In this document: piece by piece, positions 8,464 through 18,737 of the stretch
Numbering within the stretch: position 1 is the stretch's first letter
How the letters are laid out: the number at the start of each line of letters is the position of its first letter
Assembly (NCBI RefSeq): GCF_020181595.1
Contig: NZ_CP084028.1
Coordinates: 488,919 to 552,918, forward strand
Direction: 5' to 3'
Source: [Mycobacterium] vasticus
GTDB lineage: Bacteria > Actinomycetota > Actinomycetes > Mycobacteriales > Mycobacteriaceae
Length of the DNA: 64,000 nucleotides
The notes under the pieces: model-generated
What the model saw: only the letters and a program-made list of their open reading frames with translations
Told to the model about the DNA's origin: nothing
Databases searched by the model: none
Position numbers and translations under genes: made by a program

Positions 8464-9294
8464 GTGACCAACCTCGCTTACGACGACCGTAATCAGGATG
8501 GCGAGCCGGTTCTGTTCATCGCCGGGCGCGGCGGCGCCGGACGCGGATGGCATCTGCACCAGGTCCGCGACTTCCAGCTCGCCCGCTACCGCCCGATCAC
8601 CTTCGACAACCGCGGCATCGGCGCCACCGAGAACGCCTCGGGCTTCGGCACCGAGACCATGGTGGCCGACACCGCGCAGCTCATCGAGTCGCTGGACATC
8701 GGCCCGGTGCGCATCGTCTCGGTGTCGATGGGCTCGTTCATCGCCCAGGAGCTGATGCTGGCCCGCCCCGAACTGGTGAAGTCGGCGGTGCTGATGGCTA
8801 CCCGCGGCCGCCACGACCGCAGCCGGGACTTCTTCTACCAGGCCGAAGTGAAGCTCGCCGAGGCCGGTGTGACGCTGCCCGCCGAATACGAGGCGAAAAT
8901 CCGCATGCTGGAAAGCTTTTCGCCGAAAACGCTCAGCGACGACGCCACCATCAAAGACTGGATCGCCATGTTCACCATGTGGCCGGTCAAGAACACCCCG
9001 GGCCTGCGCTGCCAGCTCGATGTGGCGCCGCTGACCAACCGGCTTCCCGCCTACGCCAACATCACCCAGCCGGTGCTGGTCATCGGATTCGGCGACGACG
9101 TCGTCACCCCGGCGCACCTGAGCCGGGAAGTCGCCGACGCCATTCCGGGTGCGCGCTATCTGGAGATCCCCGACGCCGGCCACCTCGGTTTCATCGAGAA
9201 GCCCGACGCCGTCAACAAGGCTGCGCTGGAGTTCCTCGCCGAGATCGACGGCAAGCCGTATCGGTGGACGCCTCCACCTCCGACGCACGACTAA
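8464..9294 (+). CDS. bpoC: Alpha/beta hydrolase BpoC (Rv0554-like)
   Basis: Alpha/beta-hydrolase of 276 residues. The nucleophile elbow is S-V-S-M-G-S (residues around 93), the acid is likely in GFGDDVV, and the histidine is in DAGHLGF. The oxyanion region is [11 protein letters not shown]. It corresponds to Rv0554, annotated as a non-heme peroxidase but suggested to serve as MenH (SHCHC synthase) because of its position between menC and menD; the same position is kept here. It is 10 bases upstream of menD and read with it. Confidence 0.85.
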   Translation: MTNLAYDDRNQDGEPVLFIAGRGGAGRGWHLHQVRDFQLARYRPITFDNRGIGATENASGFGTETMVADTAQLIESLDIGPVRIVSVSMGSFIAQELMLARPELVKSAVLMATRGRHDRSRDFFYQAEVKLAEAGVTLPAEYEAKIRMLESFSPKTLSDDATIKDWIAMFTMWPVKNTPGLRCQLDVAPLTNRLPAYANITQPVLVIGFGDDVVTPAHLSREVADAIPGARYLEIPDAGHLGFIEKPDAVNKAALEFLAEIDGKPYRWTPPPPTHD

Positions 9295-9304
9295 CCTGGT
9301 ACGG

Positions 9305-10960
9305 ATGACCAACCCCTCGACGGCACAGGCCCGCATCGTCGTCGACGAACTGATCCGCGGCGGCGTCCGCGACGTGGTGCTGTGCCCGGGATCGCGCAAC
9401 GCCCCGCTGGCGTTCGCCCTGCACGACGCCGACCGGGCCGGCCGGCTGCGCCTGCACGTCCGTATCGACGAGCGCACCGCCGGCTACCTGGCGATCGGCC
9501 TGGCGGTCAGCGCCGGCGCGCCGGTCTGTGTGGCGATGACCTCCGGCACGGCGGTGGCCAACCTGGGGCCCGCAGTGGTGGAAGCCAACTACGCGCGGGT
9601 GCCGCTGATCGTGCTCAGCGCCAACCGGCCATACGAGATGCTGGGCACCGGAGCCAATCAGACCATGGAGCAGCTGGGCTACTTCGGCACCCAGGTGCGC
9701 GCCACGATCAGCCTGGGCCTGGCCGAGGAGGCCCCGGAGCGCATGGACGCTCTCAACGCCACCTGGCGTTCGGCGACGTGTCGAGTTTTGGTGGCCGCCA
9801 CCGGATCTCGCACCGCCAACGCCGGACCGGTGCAGTTCGACATCCCCTTGCGCGAGCCGTTGGTCCCCGAGCCTGACGACGACGGAGCCCTGCCGCTCGG
9901 CCGCCCGGACGGTCGCGCCTGGACCTACACCCCGCCGGTCAGCTTCGATCAACCGCTGGAGATCGACCTGACCCCGGACACCGTCGTGATCGCCGGGCAC
10001 GGTGCCGGTGCGCACCCGAACTTGGCGGCGCTGCCCACGGTCGCCGAACCCACCGCCCCCGCCCCGGCGAATGCGTTACACCCGCTTGCGCTGCCCATGC
10101 TGCGGCCGCAGCAGGTCATCATGGTCGGCCGGCCCACCCTGCACCGTCCGGTATCGAACCTGCTGGCCGACCCGAGCGTGCCGGTGTTCGCACTCACCAC
10201 CGGACCGCGCTGGCCGGACGTATCGGGCAACTCGCAGGCCACCGGAACCCGGGCGGTCACCACCGGGACACCGAATAAGGCCTGGCTGGGCCGCTGCGAG
10301 GCGCTGAACCGGGCGGCCGCCGCTGCGGTGGCAGGCCAGCTGGCGGCGCATCCGCTCACCACCGGCCTGCACGTGGCTGCCGCCGTCGCCGCAGCGCTGC
10401 GTCCCGGTGATCAGCTGGTGCTGGGCGCCTCCAACCCGGTGCGTGACGCCGCCCTGGTGGGGCTGGGCAACTTCGTGGCGGCTCGCGACATCACGGTGCG
10501 CTCCAACCGCGGGGTGGCCGGTATCGACGGCACGGTGTCGACGGCGATCGGGGCGGCGCTGGCGCATGAGCGGACCCACGCGGGCGCCCGCACCATCGCG
10601 CTGATCGGCGACCTGACGTTCGTTCACGACAGTTCGGGGCTGCTGATCGGGCCCACCGAGCCGACGCCGCGCGCGCTGACCATCGTGGTGTCCAACGACA
10701 ACGGCGGTGGCATCTTCGAACTGCTGGAGCAGGGCGACCCGCGCTTCGCCGATGTCTCGTCGCGGATCTTCGGCACCCCGCACGACGTCGACGTCGGCGC
10801 GTTGTGCCGGGCCTATCACGTGGACTTCGCGCAGATCGACAGCGTCGACGCACTGCCCGCCGCGCTGGCCGAGCCCTCCACCGGTATGCGGGTGCTCGAG
10901 GTCAAGGCCGACCGATCCTCGCTGCGGGCGCTGCACGCGGCGATCCGGGCCGCGTTGTGA
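9305..10960 (+). CDS. menD: SEPHCHC synthase MenD
   Basis: Thiamine-diphosphate enzyme of 551 residues that joins 2-oxoglutarate to isochorismate, the first committed menaquinone step. N-terminal signature [26 protein letters not shown] with the catalytic Glu in [13 protein letters not shown]. The C-terminal cofactor-binding part has [16 protein letters not shown] and NDNGGGIF. Start ATG 9305 begins [13 protein letters not shown], the position of the M. tuberculosis start. Confidence 0.97.
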   Translation: MTNPSTAQARIVVDELIRGGVRDVVLCPGSRNAPLAFALHDADRAGRLRLHVRIDERTAGYLAIGLAVSAGAPVCVAMTSGTAVANLGPAVVEANYARVPLIVLSANRPYEMLGTGANQTMEQLGYFGTQVRATISLGLAEEAPERMDALNATWRSATCRVLVAATGSRTANAGPVQFDIPLREPLVPEPDDDGALPLGRPDGRAWTYTPPVSFDQPLEIDLTPDTVVIAGHGAGAHPNLAALPTVAEPTAPAPANALHPLALPMLRPQQVIMVGRPTLHRPVSNLLADPSVPVFALTTGPRWPDVSGNSQATGTRAVTTGTPNKAWLGRCEALNRAAAAAVAGQLAAHPLTTGLHVAAAVAAALRPGDQLVLGASNPVRDAALVGLGNFVAARDITVRSNRGVAGIDGTVSTAIGAALAHERTHAGARTIALIGDLTFVHDSSGLLIGPTEPTPRALTIVVSNDNGGGIFELLEQGDPRFADVSSRIFGTPHDVDVGALCRAYHVDFAQIDSVDALPAALAEPSTGMRVLEVKADRSSLRALHAAIRAAL

Positions 10961-10962
10961 GG

Positions 10963-11469
10963 ATGCCGGACTATCGGGCGTTGAAACCCTTGCTGGACAG
11001 GGCGGTTCACGGTGAGGGCGTGGTGGCTCCGGATTCGATTGCCGGACGGGTACTGCGCGGGGCGCGGATGGGTGTGCTGATCCTGGTGGCGCTGGTGACG
11101 CTGCAGTCGGCGCTGCTGGTGGCCGGGGCCTGGCGCAACGACATCGCCATCGAACGCAACATGGGGGTGGCCGCCGCCGAGGTCCTCAACGCGGGTTTCC
11201 GGCGCTCCACCATCGAGTTCGTGACGCCCGAGCGGATCACCTACCGCCCCGAGCTCGGCGTGCTGTACCCGTCCGAATTGGCAACGGGGATGCGTATTTA
11301 CGTCGAATACGACAAGTCCGATCCCGACCTGGTGCGGGTGCAGCATCGCACCGCGGTGCTGGCGGTGATTCCGGCCGGATCGGTCGCGGTGATCGCCTGG
11401 CTGGTCGGTATCGCGGCGCTGGTCGGATTGGCGTTCGCCGAGCGACGGTGGGGCGACCGCGTCACCTGA
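10963..11469 (+). CDS. DUF3592-like membrane protein (Rv0556-like)
   Basis: A 168-residue protein with two transmembrane helices, about residues 31-53 and 131-156, joined by an extracellular loop of some 75 residues that contains EFVTPERITYRPELGVLYP. This is the pattern of DUF3592 and of Rv0556, which also follows menD. Two bases separate it from the menD stop; a GTG overlapping the menD stop is an alternative start adding two residues. Function unknown, possibly membrane-linked to quinone synthesis by context only. Confidence 0.8.
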   Translation: MPDYRALKPLLDRAVHGEGVVAPDSIAGRVLRGARMGVLILVALVTLQSALLVAGAWRNDIAIERNMGVAAAEVLNAGFRRSTIEFVTPERITYRPELGVLYPSELATGMRIYVEYDKSDPDLVRVQHRTAVLAVIPAGSVAVIAWLVGIAALVGLAFAERRWGDRVT

Positions 11470-12114
11470 TCAGCTGCCCTGAACCAGCCGATCCAGCCAG
11501 CCGGCGTCGCCGGTGTCCACCACGGTCTTGGTGTTGATGTCGTAAACCGTTGGGGTGCCCGGCTTCTCCGGGTTCGCCGCCAACAGCTGGACGCGGTTGT
11601 AGGCGTTCATCGACCCGGGATCGACGGCCGGCTGCCCGGCGCCGATCCGCTCCACCACCGGCGCGGGTAGGCCCGCGTCGCGTGCGGTGTCAGCGATGTC
11701 CTGCAAGCTCGGTGTGCCGCCCCTGCGGTACAGCTCGCCGACGAACCCCTGATAGCTCGCGGCCGAGGTGGCCGGATCAGCCGCCGCCATCAGTGCGTTG
11801 CCGACCCGGGCGGAGACATCGTTGCCGCGGCGGGCGTCCAGAAACGTCATCCACCGGTAGGTCACCGCGACGTCACCGGCGGCCAGGTGCCGGCCCAGCG
11901 AACTGTCGGAGGCCGCTTCGAACTTCGCGCATTCGGGGCACTGCGGGTCGCAGAAGATCTCCAGCTGCACCGGGGCGGACGTCGAGCCGGCCAGCACCCC
12001 GAAGTGATCGGGGCTCAGCGCGGTCCCCGGCGCACCGGGTTCCGCCGCTGCCGGGCCCGCCATAGCCCCCCCGAAAACCGCCAGTACCGCCAATGTGCCC
12101 AGCCACGACCGCAT
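11470..12114 (-). CDS. Secreted DsbA/thioredoxin-fold protein
   Basis: A 214-residue protein with an N-terminal signal peptide ([20 protein letters not shown], cleavage probably after PAAA). The thioredoxin fold carries C-P-E-C in [13 protein letters not shown] as the redox motif, and a cis-Pro loop KPGTPTVYD. It should work outside the membrane on protein disulfides. Its stop adjoins, base to base, the stop of the preceding gene on the other strand. In M. tuberculosis this position (between Rv0556 and ubiE) holds mgtA, which is absent here. Confidence 0.85.
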   Translation of the reverse strand: MRSWLGTLAVLAVFGGAMAGPAAAEPGAPGTALSPDHFGVLAGSTSAPVQLEIFCDPQCPECAKFEAASDSSLGRHLAAGDVAVTYRWMTFLDARRGNDVSARVGNALMAAADPATSAASYQGFVGELYRRGGTPSLQDIADTARDAGLPAPVVERIGAGQPAVDPGSMNAYNRVQLLAANPEKPGTPTVYDINTKTVVDTGDAGWLDRLVQGS

Positions 12115-12151
12115 TCCGCCAACCCTAGCCGCACCGGGTAGCGTCGACGCC

Positions 12152-12841
12152 GTGAGCCGCGCCAACCTGGACAAAGACCCCCGTGCGGTGGCATCGATGT
12201 TCGACGGAGTCGCCCGCCGCTACGACATCACCAACACGGTGCTGTCGCTGGGCCGCGACCGGTCCTGGCGGCGCGCCACCCGCAAGGCGCTCGGGCTGCA
12301 GCCGGGGGAGAAGGTGCTAGACCTGGCCGCCGGAACCGCGGTGTCGACCGTGGAGCTGGCCAAATCCGGTGCGTGGTGCGTGGCGGGGGACTTCTCGGTG
12401 GGCATGCTGGCCGCCGGACGCGAACGCGACGTGCCCAAGGTCGCCGGCGACGCCACCAAGCTGCCGTTCGACGACGAGGTGTTCGACGCCGTCACCATCA
12501 GCTTCGGGCTGCGCAACGTCGTCGACCACGCGGCCGGCCTGCGGGAGATGGCCCGGGTGACCCGGCCCGGCGGGCGTCTGGTGGTGTGCGAGTTCTCCAC
12601 GCCGACGGTGCCGGTGTTCGCCACCGCCTACAAGGAGTACCTGATGCGGGCGCTGCCCGCGGTGGCCCGCGCGGTGTCGTCCAACCCGGAGGCCTACGTC
12701 TACCTCGCCGAGTCCATCCGCGCCTGGCCGGATCAGGCGGAGCTGGCCGACCGGATCGGCCAGGCGGGCTGGTCGCAGGTCAGTTGGCGCAACCTCACCG
12801 GCGGCATCGTCGCGCTGCACACCGGCGTCAAGCCGGCTTAG
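12152..12841 (+). CDS. menG: Demethylmenaquinone methyltransferase MenG/UbiE
   Basis: Class I SAM methyltransferase of 229 residues that carries out the final C-methylation of demethylmenaquinone. The family signature is present: [19 protein letters not shown], the SAM motif VLDLAAGTA, and the UbiE pattern [10 protein letters not shown], then [15 protein letters not shown]. The start is GTG 12152 ([11 protein letters not shown]), aligned with the M. tuberculosis start. The stop overlaps the stop of the convergent gene by two bases. Confidence 0.96.
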   Translation: MSRANLDKDPRAVASMFDGVARRYDITNTVLSLGRDRSWRRATRKALGLQPGEKVLDLAAGTAVSTVELAKSGAWCVAGDFSVGMLAAGRERDVPKVAGDATKLPFDDEVFDAVTISFGLRNVVDHAAGLREMARVTRPGGRLVVCEFSTPTVPVFATAYKEYLMRALPAVARAVSSNPEAYVYLAESIRAWPDQAELADRIGQAGWSQVSWRNLTGGIVALHTGVKPA

Positions 12842-13281
12842 TCGACCGCGTCGAACCGGAACACCGCGATCTGTCCGGCCAGGGCCTCGACCTCGTCGGG
12901 CGTGCCCTCGCGGACCAGCCCGGCGCGTTTGAGGAAGCCGGCGCCGACGGGCACCTGCACCGGGAACGCCCGCAGCACCGGTCGGGCCGCCTCCGCCGAC
13001 AGCTCCACGATGCGGACCTGCCGTTTCTTGCGTCCGTGGCGCAGCGTGCCCGATCCGGCGGCGCGGGCATTGAGCGCCCAGTCGGCGTTCGGGAAGCCCG
13101 CCACGGTGTAGAGCTGGCCGTCGAGGGTGAACGGTGTCATCGGGGTGCTGCGCGGCTGACCGGACTTGCGGCCCGGCACGGTCAGCACCATCGGCGGGCC
13201 GGTCGGCACGCCCAGCTTCTGCAGGCCGATCATCAGCTTGTTGACCGGCTTGAGCCAGCGCGGGGGTTTGGGGCTGCTCAC
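12838..13281 (-). CDS. F420-dependent nitroreductase/quinone reductase family (Ddn-like)
   Basis: A 147-residue split beta-barrel protein with the pattern of mycobacterial F420H2-dependent Ddn-type reductases: [23 protein letters not shown] (binding of the deazaflavin), then [17 protein letters not shown] and a terminal AVFRFD. Ddn relatives reduce quinones and activate nitroimidazole prodrugs; placement among menaquinone genes fits a quinone reductase role (inference). The start is GTG 13281, five bases after the stop of the methyltransferase upstream, suggesting co-transcription. Confidence 0.8.
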   Translation of the reverse strand: MSSPKPPRWLKPVNKLMIGLQKLGVPTGPPMVLTVPGRKSGQPRSTPMTPFTLDGQLYTVAGFPNADWALNARAAGSGTLRHGRKKRQVRIVELSAEAARPVLRAFPVQVPVGAGFLKRAGLVREGTPDEVEALAGQIAVFRFDAVD

Positions 13282-13285
13282 GGTC

Positions 13286-13989
<704 letters not shown>

Positions 13990-14013
13990 TGTCAACGGTG
14001 CTGATAAACCGGG

Positions 14014-15252
14014 TCAGCTGAACGGCTTGCGGCGGTCTATCAGCCGCGACAATCGGCCGCCACCCCGCCAGGCCCGCGCCACCAGGTCGGCGTCGTCATC
14101 GGTGACCAGGTTGGCCATCACCCGCACCGCCACCCGCATCAGCGTCGTCGAGCGCATCGCCACCGGGCCGGTCGCGGGCAGGAACCGCGGGAACGTCAGC
14201 AGCAGCGCCAGTCGCCGGGCCACTGAAAACCCGCGGGCATAGCGCGCGGCCAGCAACTCCGGCCACGCTCGGGTCAGGTCCGGGCAGTCCAGCATGTCGG
14301 CTGCCAGTCGCCCGGTCTCCAGGCCGTAGTCGATACCCTCGCCGTTGAGCGGGTTGACGCAGGCCGCGGCGTCGCCGATCAGCATCCAGTTCGGCCCGGC
14401 CACCCCCGAGACCGCGCCGCCCATCGGCAGCAGTGCGCTGGCCGGGGCACGCACCGGGCCCTCGAAGCCCCACTCCTCGCGGCGCAGGTCGGCGTAGTAG
14501 GACATCAGCGGCCGCAGTGCCACGTCGGCCGGCCGTTTGACGGTGGCCAGCGCGCCGACGCCGATGTTCACCTCGCCATTGCCCAACGGGAAGATCCAGC
14601 CGTACCCCGGCAGCACCGCACCCTCGGGTGAACGCAGCTCAAGGTGCGAGGTCAGCCACGGCTCGTCTGAGCGCGGCGAGGCCAGATATCCGCGGGCGGC
14701 CACCCCGTACGCCGTCTCCTGATGCCACTGGCGGCCCAGCACCCGGCCCAGTGTGGAGCGGGCGCCGTCGGCCACGATCAGGTGCCGGCAGCCGACCTCG
14801 GTGCCATCGGCCAACACCACCGAACGCACCCGCCCGTCGGCGCCCCGTTGGACGTCGACGGCCTTGACACCCAACAGCATTCGGGCCCCGGACTCCTCGG
14901 CGACCTTGCGGATCCGGTCGTCGAGTTCGGTGCGCGGCGCGGCGCTTCCGGTCGACGGGAATGACGGGCCGGGCCAGTCCACTTCGACCTCGCCGCCGAA
15001 GCCGGCCATCCGCAGACCGCGATGACGGATGTGGCTGTCCAGCCACTCGCCCAGCCCCAGCAATTCGAGCTGCTCGACGGCACGCGGCGTCAGCCCGTCG
15101 CCGCAGGGTTTGTCCCGCGGGAAGGCCGCGGTGTCGATCACCAGGACGTCCCGGCCGTCACGCGCAGCCCATGCCGCCGCTGCCGACCCCGCTGGTCCGG
15201 CGCCGACTATCACGACATCGGCCACCGTGTCAGCGCTGGAATTCACACTCAC
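14014..15252 (-). CDS. menJ: Menaquinone reductase MenJ
   Basis: FAD protein of about 412 residues of the geranylgeranyl-reductase family; MenJ saturates one isoprene unit of the menaquinone-9 side chain. Visible: the dinucleotide motif VVIVGAGPAGSAAAAWAA, the family motif FPRDKPCGDGLTPRA, and the FAD-contacting GDAAACVNPLNGEGIDYGLE. The whole length aligns with Rv0561c by eye. Start is GTG 15252 or GTG 15246, two codons apart; no choice is certain. It is divergent from grcC1 with only 15 bases between starts. Confidence 0.95.
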   Translation of the reverse strand: MSVNSSADTVADVVIVGAGPAGSAAAAWAARDGRDVLVIDTAAFPRDKPCGDGLTPRAVEQLELLGLGEWLDSHIRHRGLRMAGFGGEVEVDWPGPSFPSTGSAAPRTELDDRIRKVAEESGARMLLGVKAVDVQRGADGRVRSVVLADGTEVGCRHLIVADGARSTLGRVLGRQWHQETAYGVAARGYLASPRSDEPWLTSHLELRSPEGAVLPGYGWIFPLGNGEVNIGVGALATVKRPADVALRPLMSYYADLRREEWGFEGPVRAPASALLPMGGAVSGVAGPNWMLIGDAAACVNPLNGEGIDYGLETGRLAADMLDCPDLTRAWPELLAARYARGFSVARRLALLLTFPRFLPATGPVAMRSTTLMRVAVRVMANLVTDDDADLVARAWRGGGRLSRLIDRRKPFS

Positions 15253-15267
15253 CAGTATGTTGGACCC

Positions 15268-16284
15268 GTGAGGACACCGGCGAATGTGGTGGCGGGACTG
15301 GACTTCGGGGGCTTGGGCGACCCGTCGTTCGCGGGCAGTGTCCGCGACGGCGTGGCGCGCATCGAAGAACTGATGGACACCGAGCTGCGCGGCGGCGACG
15401 AGCTGATGACCGAGGCGGTCACTCACCTGTTCGACGCCGGCGGTAAACGCTTCCGCCCGTTGTTCACGGTGTTGTCCGCCCAGTTGGGCCCGCAGCCGGA
15501 CGCCTGGCAGGTGACGGTCGCCGGCGCGGTGATCGAGCTGGTGCACCTGGCGACGCTCTACCACGACGACGTGATGGACGAGGCGCAGATCCGCCGCGGG
15601 ACACCGAGTGCGAATGCACGCTGGGGAAACAACATCGCCATCCTGGCGGGTGACTATCTGTTCGCCACGGCCTCACGGTTGGTGTCGCGGCTGGGGCCCG
15701 AGGCGGTCCGGATCATCGCCGAGACCTTCGCCCAGCTGGTGACCGGGCAGATGCGCGAGACCCGCGGTGCTGTCGACGGTGTGGACGACGTCCAGCACTA
15801 CCTCAAGGTGGTCTACGAGAAGACGGCATGCCTGATCTCGGCGTCCGGCCGGTTCGGGGCGACGTTCTCCGGCGCCGACGACGATCAGATCGAGCGGCTG
15901 GCCCGCCTCGGCGGGATCGTGGGTACCGCATTCCAGATCGCCGACGACATCATCGACATCGACAGTGAGCCCGACGAGTCCGGCAAGCTGCCCGGCACCG
16001 ACCTGCGCGAGGGTGTGCACACCCTGCCGGTGCTCTATGCGCTGCAGGACGCCGGGCCGGACGGCGATCGGTTGCGTGAGTTGCTGGTCGGGCCGCTGGA
16101 GGACGACGCGTTGGTGGCCGAGGCGTTGGAGCTGCTGCGCCGCTCGTCGGGGATGGCCAAGGCCAAGCAGACGGTGGCCGACTACGCCGAGCAGGCCCGC
16201 ACCGAGCTCGCGGCGCTGCCCGACTGTGTGGGGCGCGCGGCGCTGGCCAGCCTGGTCGACTACACCGTCAATCGAGACGGCTGA
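15268..16284 (+). CDS. grcC1: Polyprenyl diphosphate synthase GrcC1
   Basis: Trans-prenyltransferase of 338 residues making the long polyprenyl diphosphate chain, here most likely the menaquinone side chain. First Asp-rich motif: [15 protein letters not shown]; second: [10 protein letters not shown] followed by [11 protein letters not shown]. The region GGKRFRPL binds diphosphate. Start GTG 15268 begins [10 protein letters not shown], matching Rv0562. Confidence 0.95.
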   Translation: MRTPANVVAGLDFGGLGDPSFAGSVRDGVARIEELMDTELRGGDELMTEAVTHLFDAGGKRFRPLFTVLSAQLGPQPDAWQVTVAGAVIELVHLATLYHDDVMDEAQIRRGTPSANARWGNNIAILAGDYLFATASRLVSRLGPEAVRIIAETFAQLVTGQMRETRGAVDGVDDVQHYLKVVYEKTACLISASGRFGATFSGADDDQIERLARLGGIVGTAFQIADDIIDIDSEPDESGKLPGTDLREGVHTLPVLYALQDAGPDGDRLRELLVGPLEDDALVAEALELLRRSSGMAKAKQTVADYAEQARTELAALPDCVGRAALASLVDYTVNRDG

Positions 16285-16357
16285 CCACGATTGCGGAACT
16301 CGTGCGACCGCGGCGGCGTTTAATGGGCACGATGGTCGTTCTTCAAGGAGGAAGTCG

Positions 16358-17206
16358 ATGACCTGGCATCCGCATCACAACACGGCGAAGACGTTCTTTC
16401 TGCTGCTTGTCATGTCGGGATTGATCGTCGCCGTCGGCAGTCTGTTCGGCCGCAACGCCATGTGGATGGCGGTGCTGTTCGCCGTGGCGATGAACGCCTA
16501 CACCTACTTCAACAGCGACAAGCTGGCGTTGCGGGCCATGCAGGCCCAGCCGGTCACCGAGGTTCAGGCGCCGGAGATGTACCGGATTGTGCGGGAGCTG
16601 GCCACCTTGGCGCATCAGCCGATGCCGCGGCTCTACATCAGCGACACCAATGCGCCCAACGCGTTCGCCACCGGACGCAACCCCCGTCACGCCGCGGTGT
16701 GCTGCACCAGCGGGATCCTGCGGCTGCTCAACGAGCGTGAGCTGCGGGCGGTGCTGGGCCACGAGCTGTCGCACGTCTACAACCGCGACATCCTGATCTC
16801 GTGTGTGGCCGGGGCGCTGGCGTCGGTGATCACCGGCTTGGCCAACATGGCGATGTTCATGGGCAACCGCCGCGACGGCAACCCGCTGGCGATGATGCTG
16901 GTCATGCTGGTGGGGCCGCTGGCGGCGTCGGTGGTGCGCATGGCGGTGTCGCGGTCGCGGGAGTACCAGGCCGATGAGTCCGGCGCGGTGCTCTCCGGTG
17001 ACCCGCTGGCGCTGGCCTCGGCGCTGCGCAAGATCTCCGACGGGGTGGAGGCGGCGCCGTTGCCTCCCGAGCCGCAGCTGGCCAGCCAGTCGCACCTGAT
17101 GATCGCCAACCCGTTCCGGGCGGGGGAGAAGGTGGGCCAGCTGTTCGCGACTCACCCGCCTATGGCCGACCGGATCCGGCGGCTTGAGGACATGGCCCGG
17201 GGGTAG
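16358..17206 (+). CDS. htpX: Membrane zinc metalloprotease HtpX
   Basis: M48 protease of 282 residues that degrades damaged membrane proteins. Two N-terminal transmembrane helices (about 14-30 and 33-52), the zinc motif HELSH in [11 protein letters not shown], two further helices ([31 protein letters not shown]) and the third zinc ligand in [12 protein letters not shown] strong RBS, AAGGAGGAAG, ends 8 bases before ATG 16358. Position after grcC1 matches Rv0563. Confidence 0.96.
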   Translation: MTWHPHHNTAKTFFLLLVMSGLIVAVGSLFGRNAMWMAVLFAVAMNAYTYFNSDKLALRAMQAQPVTEVQAPEMYRIVRELATLAHQPMPRLYISDTNAPNAFATGRNPRHAAVCCTSGILRLLNERELRAVLGHELSHVYNRDILISCVAGALASVITGLANMAMFMGNRRDGNPLAMMLVMLVGPLAASVVRMAVSRSREYQADESGAVLSGDPLALASALRKISDGVEAAPLPPEPQLASQSHLMIANPFRAGEKVGQLFATHPPMADRIRRLEDMARG

Positions 17207-17291
17207 CGCGCCTCGCGCGTCCCGGGCGATTCGCCCCGTCACCCTCGCGCGCCCCGGGTGCCCCTCCCGCCACTTCCGCCCCCGGATCTGT

Positions 17292-17589
17292 GGATGGATC
17301 GTCGCCCGCTGCATCGAGATGCCCTGGCTGACGTATTGGGCCCCGACCCTGTGTGACGCCATCGCCGGCGTCGAGCAGGCCGTCGACGAACGCCTGGCCG
17401 AGGACGACGGCGAGTCCGTACCGCCGCCCATCACCGACAAGAAGTTCAGCGGCAACATCCTGGTCCGGACGTCACCGTCGCTGCACGCCCGCCTGGCCGT
17501 CGAGGCCGCCGACCAGAACGTGTCGATGAACCACTCCGATGGTGCAGAAGTTGGCCGACCGTCCGCCGAGCAGCCTGCTGGACTGGTGA
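17292..17589 (+). pseudogene. HicB-family antitoxin remnant, frameshifted
   Basis: In this 486-base stretch between htpX and gpsA there is a decayed HicB antitoxin. One frame reads WIVARCIEMPWLTYWAP, then ITDKKFSGNILVRTSPSLHA and RLAVEAADQNVSMN, the HicB partial-RNase-H end and ribbon-helix-helix domain. After VSMN the expected continuation MVQKLADRPPSSLLDW and stop (17587-17589) is in another frame, so a frameshift lies near 17530-17540. The N-terminal third and a usable start are missing. No HicA toxin is next to it. The rest of the gap (17207-17291, 17590-17692) holds nothing recognised. Confidence 0.7.
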
Positions 17590-17692
17590 TATCGCCGGCG
17601 CTATCCGATTTCAACTCACCTCACCACTTCCGCCGAGGTGCGCAAGTGACGGTTGGGGCAGGCGGGGGTAACGGAGCTGTGGGGCGCAGCCC

Positions 17693-18718
17693 TCAGAACC
17701 CGGTGCCCTCCACCTCATGCCCGGGCGTCTCGGCGATCAGCCCGCGGTAGGCCTGCTCGACGGTCGAGCCGTGGTTGATCACGCCGTCGACCTCCCGGGC
17801 GATCGGCATGCTCAGTCCGTATTGCGCGGCGAACTTCATGACCACGCTGGCAGCCCGCACGCCCTCGGCGACCTGGTTCATCGACGCGATGATCTCGTCG
17901 ACCGACTTGCCGGAGCCCAACTGCTCGCCGACGTAGCGGTTGCGGCTGCGCTGGCTGGTGCAGGTGACGATCAGATCGCCCATGCCCGCCAGCCCGGAGA
18001 AGGTGTCGCGCGCCCCGCCCATCGCCTCGCCGAGCTTGGACATCTCGCGCACCGACCGCGACATCACCATCGCCCGGGTGTTCTCGCCGATCCCCAGCGA
18101 ATAGCCCATGCCCACCGCGATCGCATAGACGTTCTTCAACGCGCCGGCCATCTCGACCCCGACCACGTCGTCGGTGGTGTAGACCCGGAACCGCTTGGTG
18201 CGAAACAGCGACGCCAGCTCGCACGCTAGGCCCGGGTCGGGCATGGCCAGCACGGCCGCCGCGGCATAACCTTCGGCCACCTCCCGGGCGATGTTCGGGC
18301 CGGCGAGAATCCCAGCGGGATGCCCGGGCAGAACCTCGTCGACGATCTGCGACATCCGCATGTTGGTGCCCTGTTCCAGGCCCTTGACCAGTGAGACCAC
18401 CGGCACCCACGGCCGCAGCTCGGCGGCCAACACTTCGAGCACGCCGCGGAACCCGTGCGACGGCACCGCCATCACCACCACGTCGGCGCTGTTCGCGGCT
18501 TCGGCGAAATCAGTGGTGGCGCGCAGGGTCTCGCTGAGTTCCACCTCGTCGCCCAGGTAGCGGCTGTTGCGGCGGTTGTCGTTGATGTCGGCGGCGGTCG
18601 AATCCGATCGCACCCACTGCAGCGTCGGCGCGCGTCGTGAGCAGATGGACGCCACCGTGGTACCGAACGATCCGCCGCCGAGGACGACGACCTTGGGGGT
18701 GCGGGTAGCAGCTGCCAT
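17693..18718 (-). CDS. gpsA: NAD(P)-dependent glycerol-3-phosphate dehydrogenase
   Basis: A 341-residue cytosolic enzyme that makes sn-glycerol 3-phosphate for phospholipids. Nucleotide motif VVVLGGGSFGTTVA, substrate region SLVKGLE and AGPNIAREV, catalytic Lys in GALKNVYAIAVGM, and the C-terminal signature TCTSQRSRNRYVGEQLG. It matches GpdA1 (Rv0564c) in place. The unusual doublet GGGSFG has a Gly where most GpsA proteins have Ala (GAGSWG), as in the mycobacterial branch. Confidence 0.95.
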   Translation of the reverse strand: MAAATRTPKVVVLGGGSFGTTVASICSRRAPTLQWVRSDSTAADINDNRRNSRYLGDEVELSETLRATTDFAEAANSADVVVMAVPSHGFRGVLEVLAAELRPWVPVVSLVKGLEQGTNMRMSQIVDEVLPGHPAGILAGPNIAREVAEGYAAAAVLAMPDPGLACELASLFRTKRFRVYTTDDVVGVEMAGALKNVYAIAVGMGYSLGIGENTRAMVMSRSVREMSKLGEAMGGARDTFSGLAGMGDLIVTCTSQRSRNRYVGEQLGSGKSVDEIIASMNQVAEGVRAASVVMKFAAQYGLSMPIAREVDGVINHGSTVEQAYRGLIAETPGHEVEGTGF

Positions 18719-18737
18719 GCAGCGAAGTTACCTCGGG

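Noticed and set aside
16343..17614. A 423-codon open frame opposite htpX
   Set aside because: Low-complexity His/Arg/Gln composition; htpX on the plus strand has a clear zinc motif and RBS.
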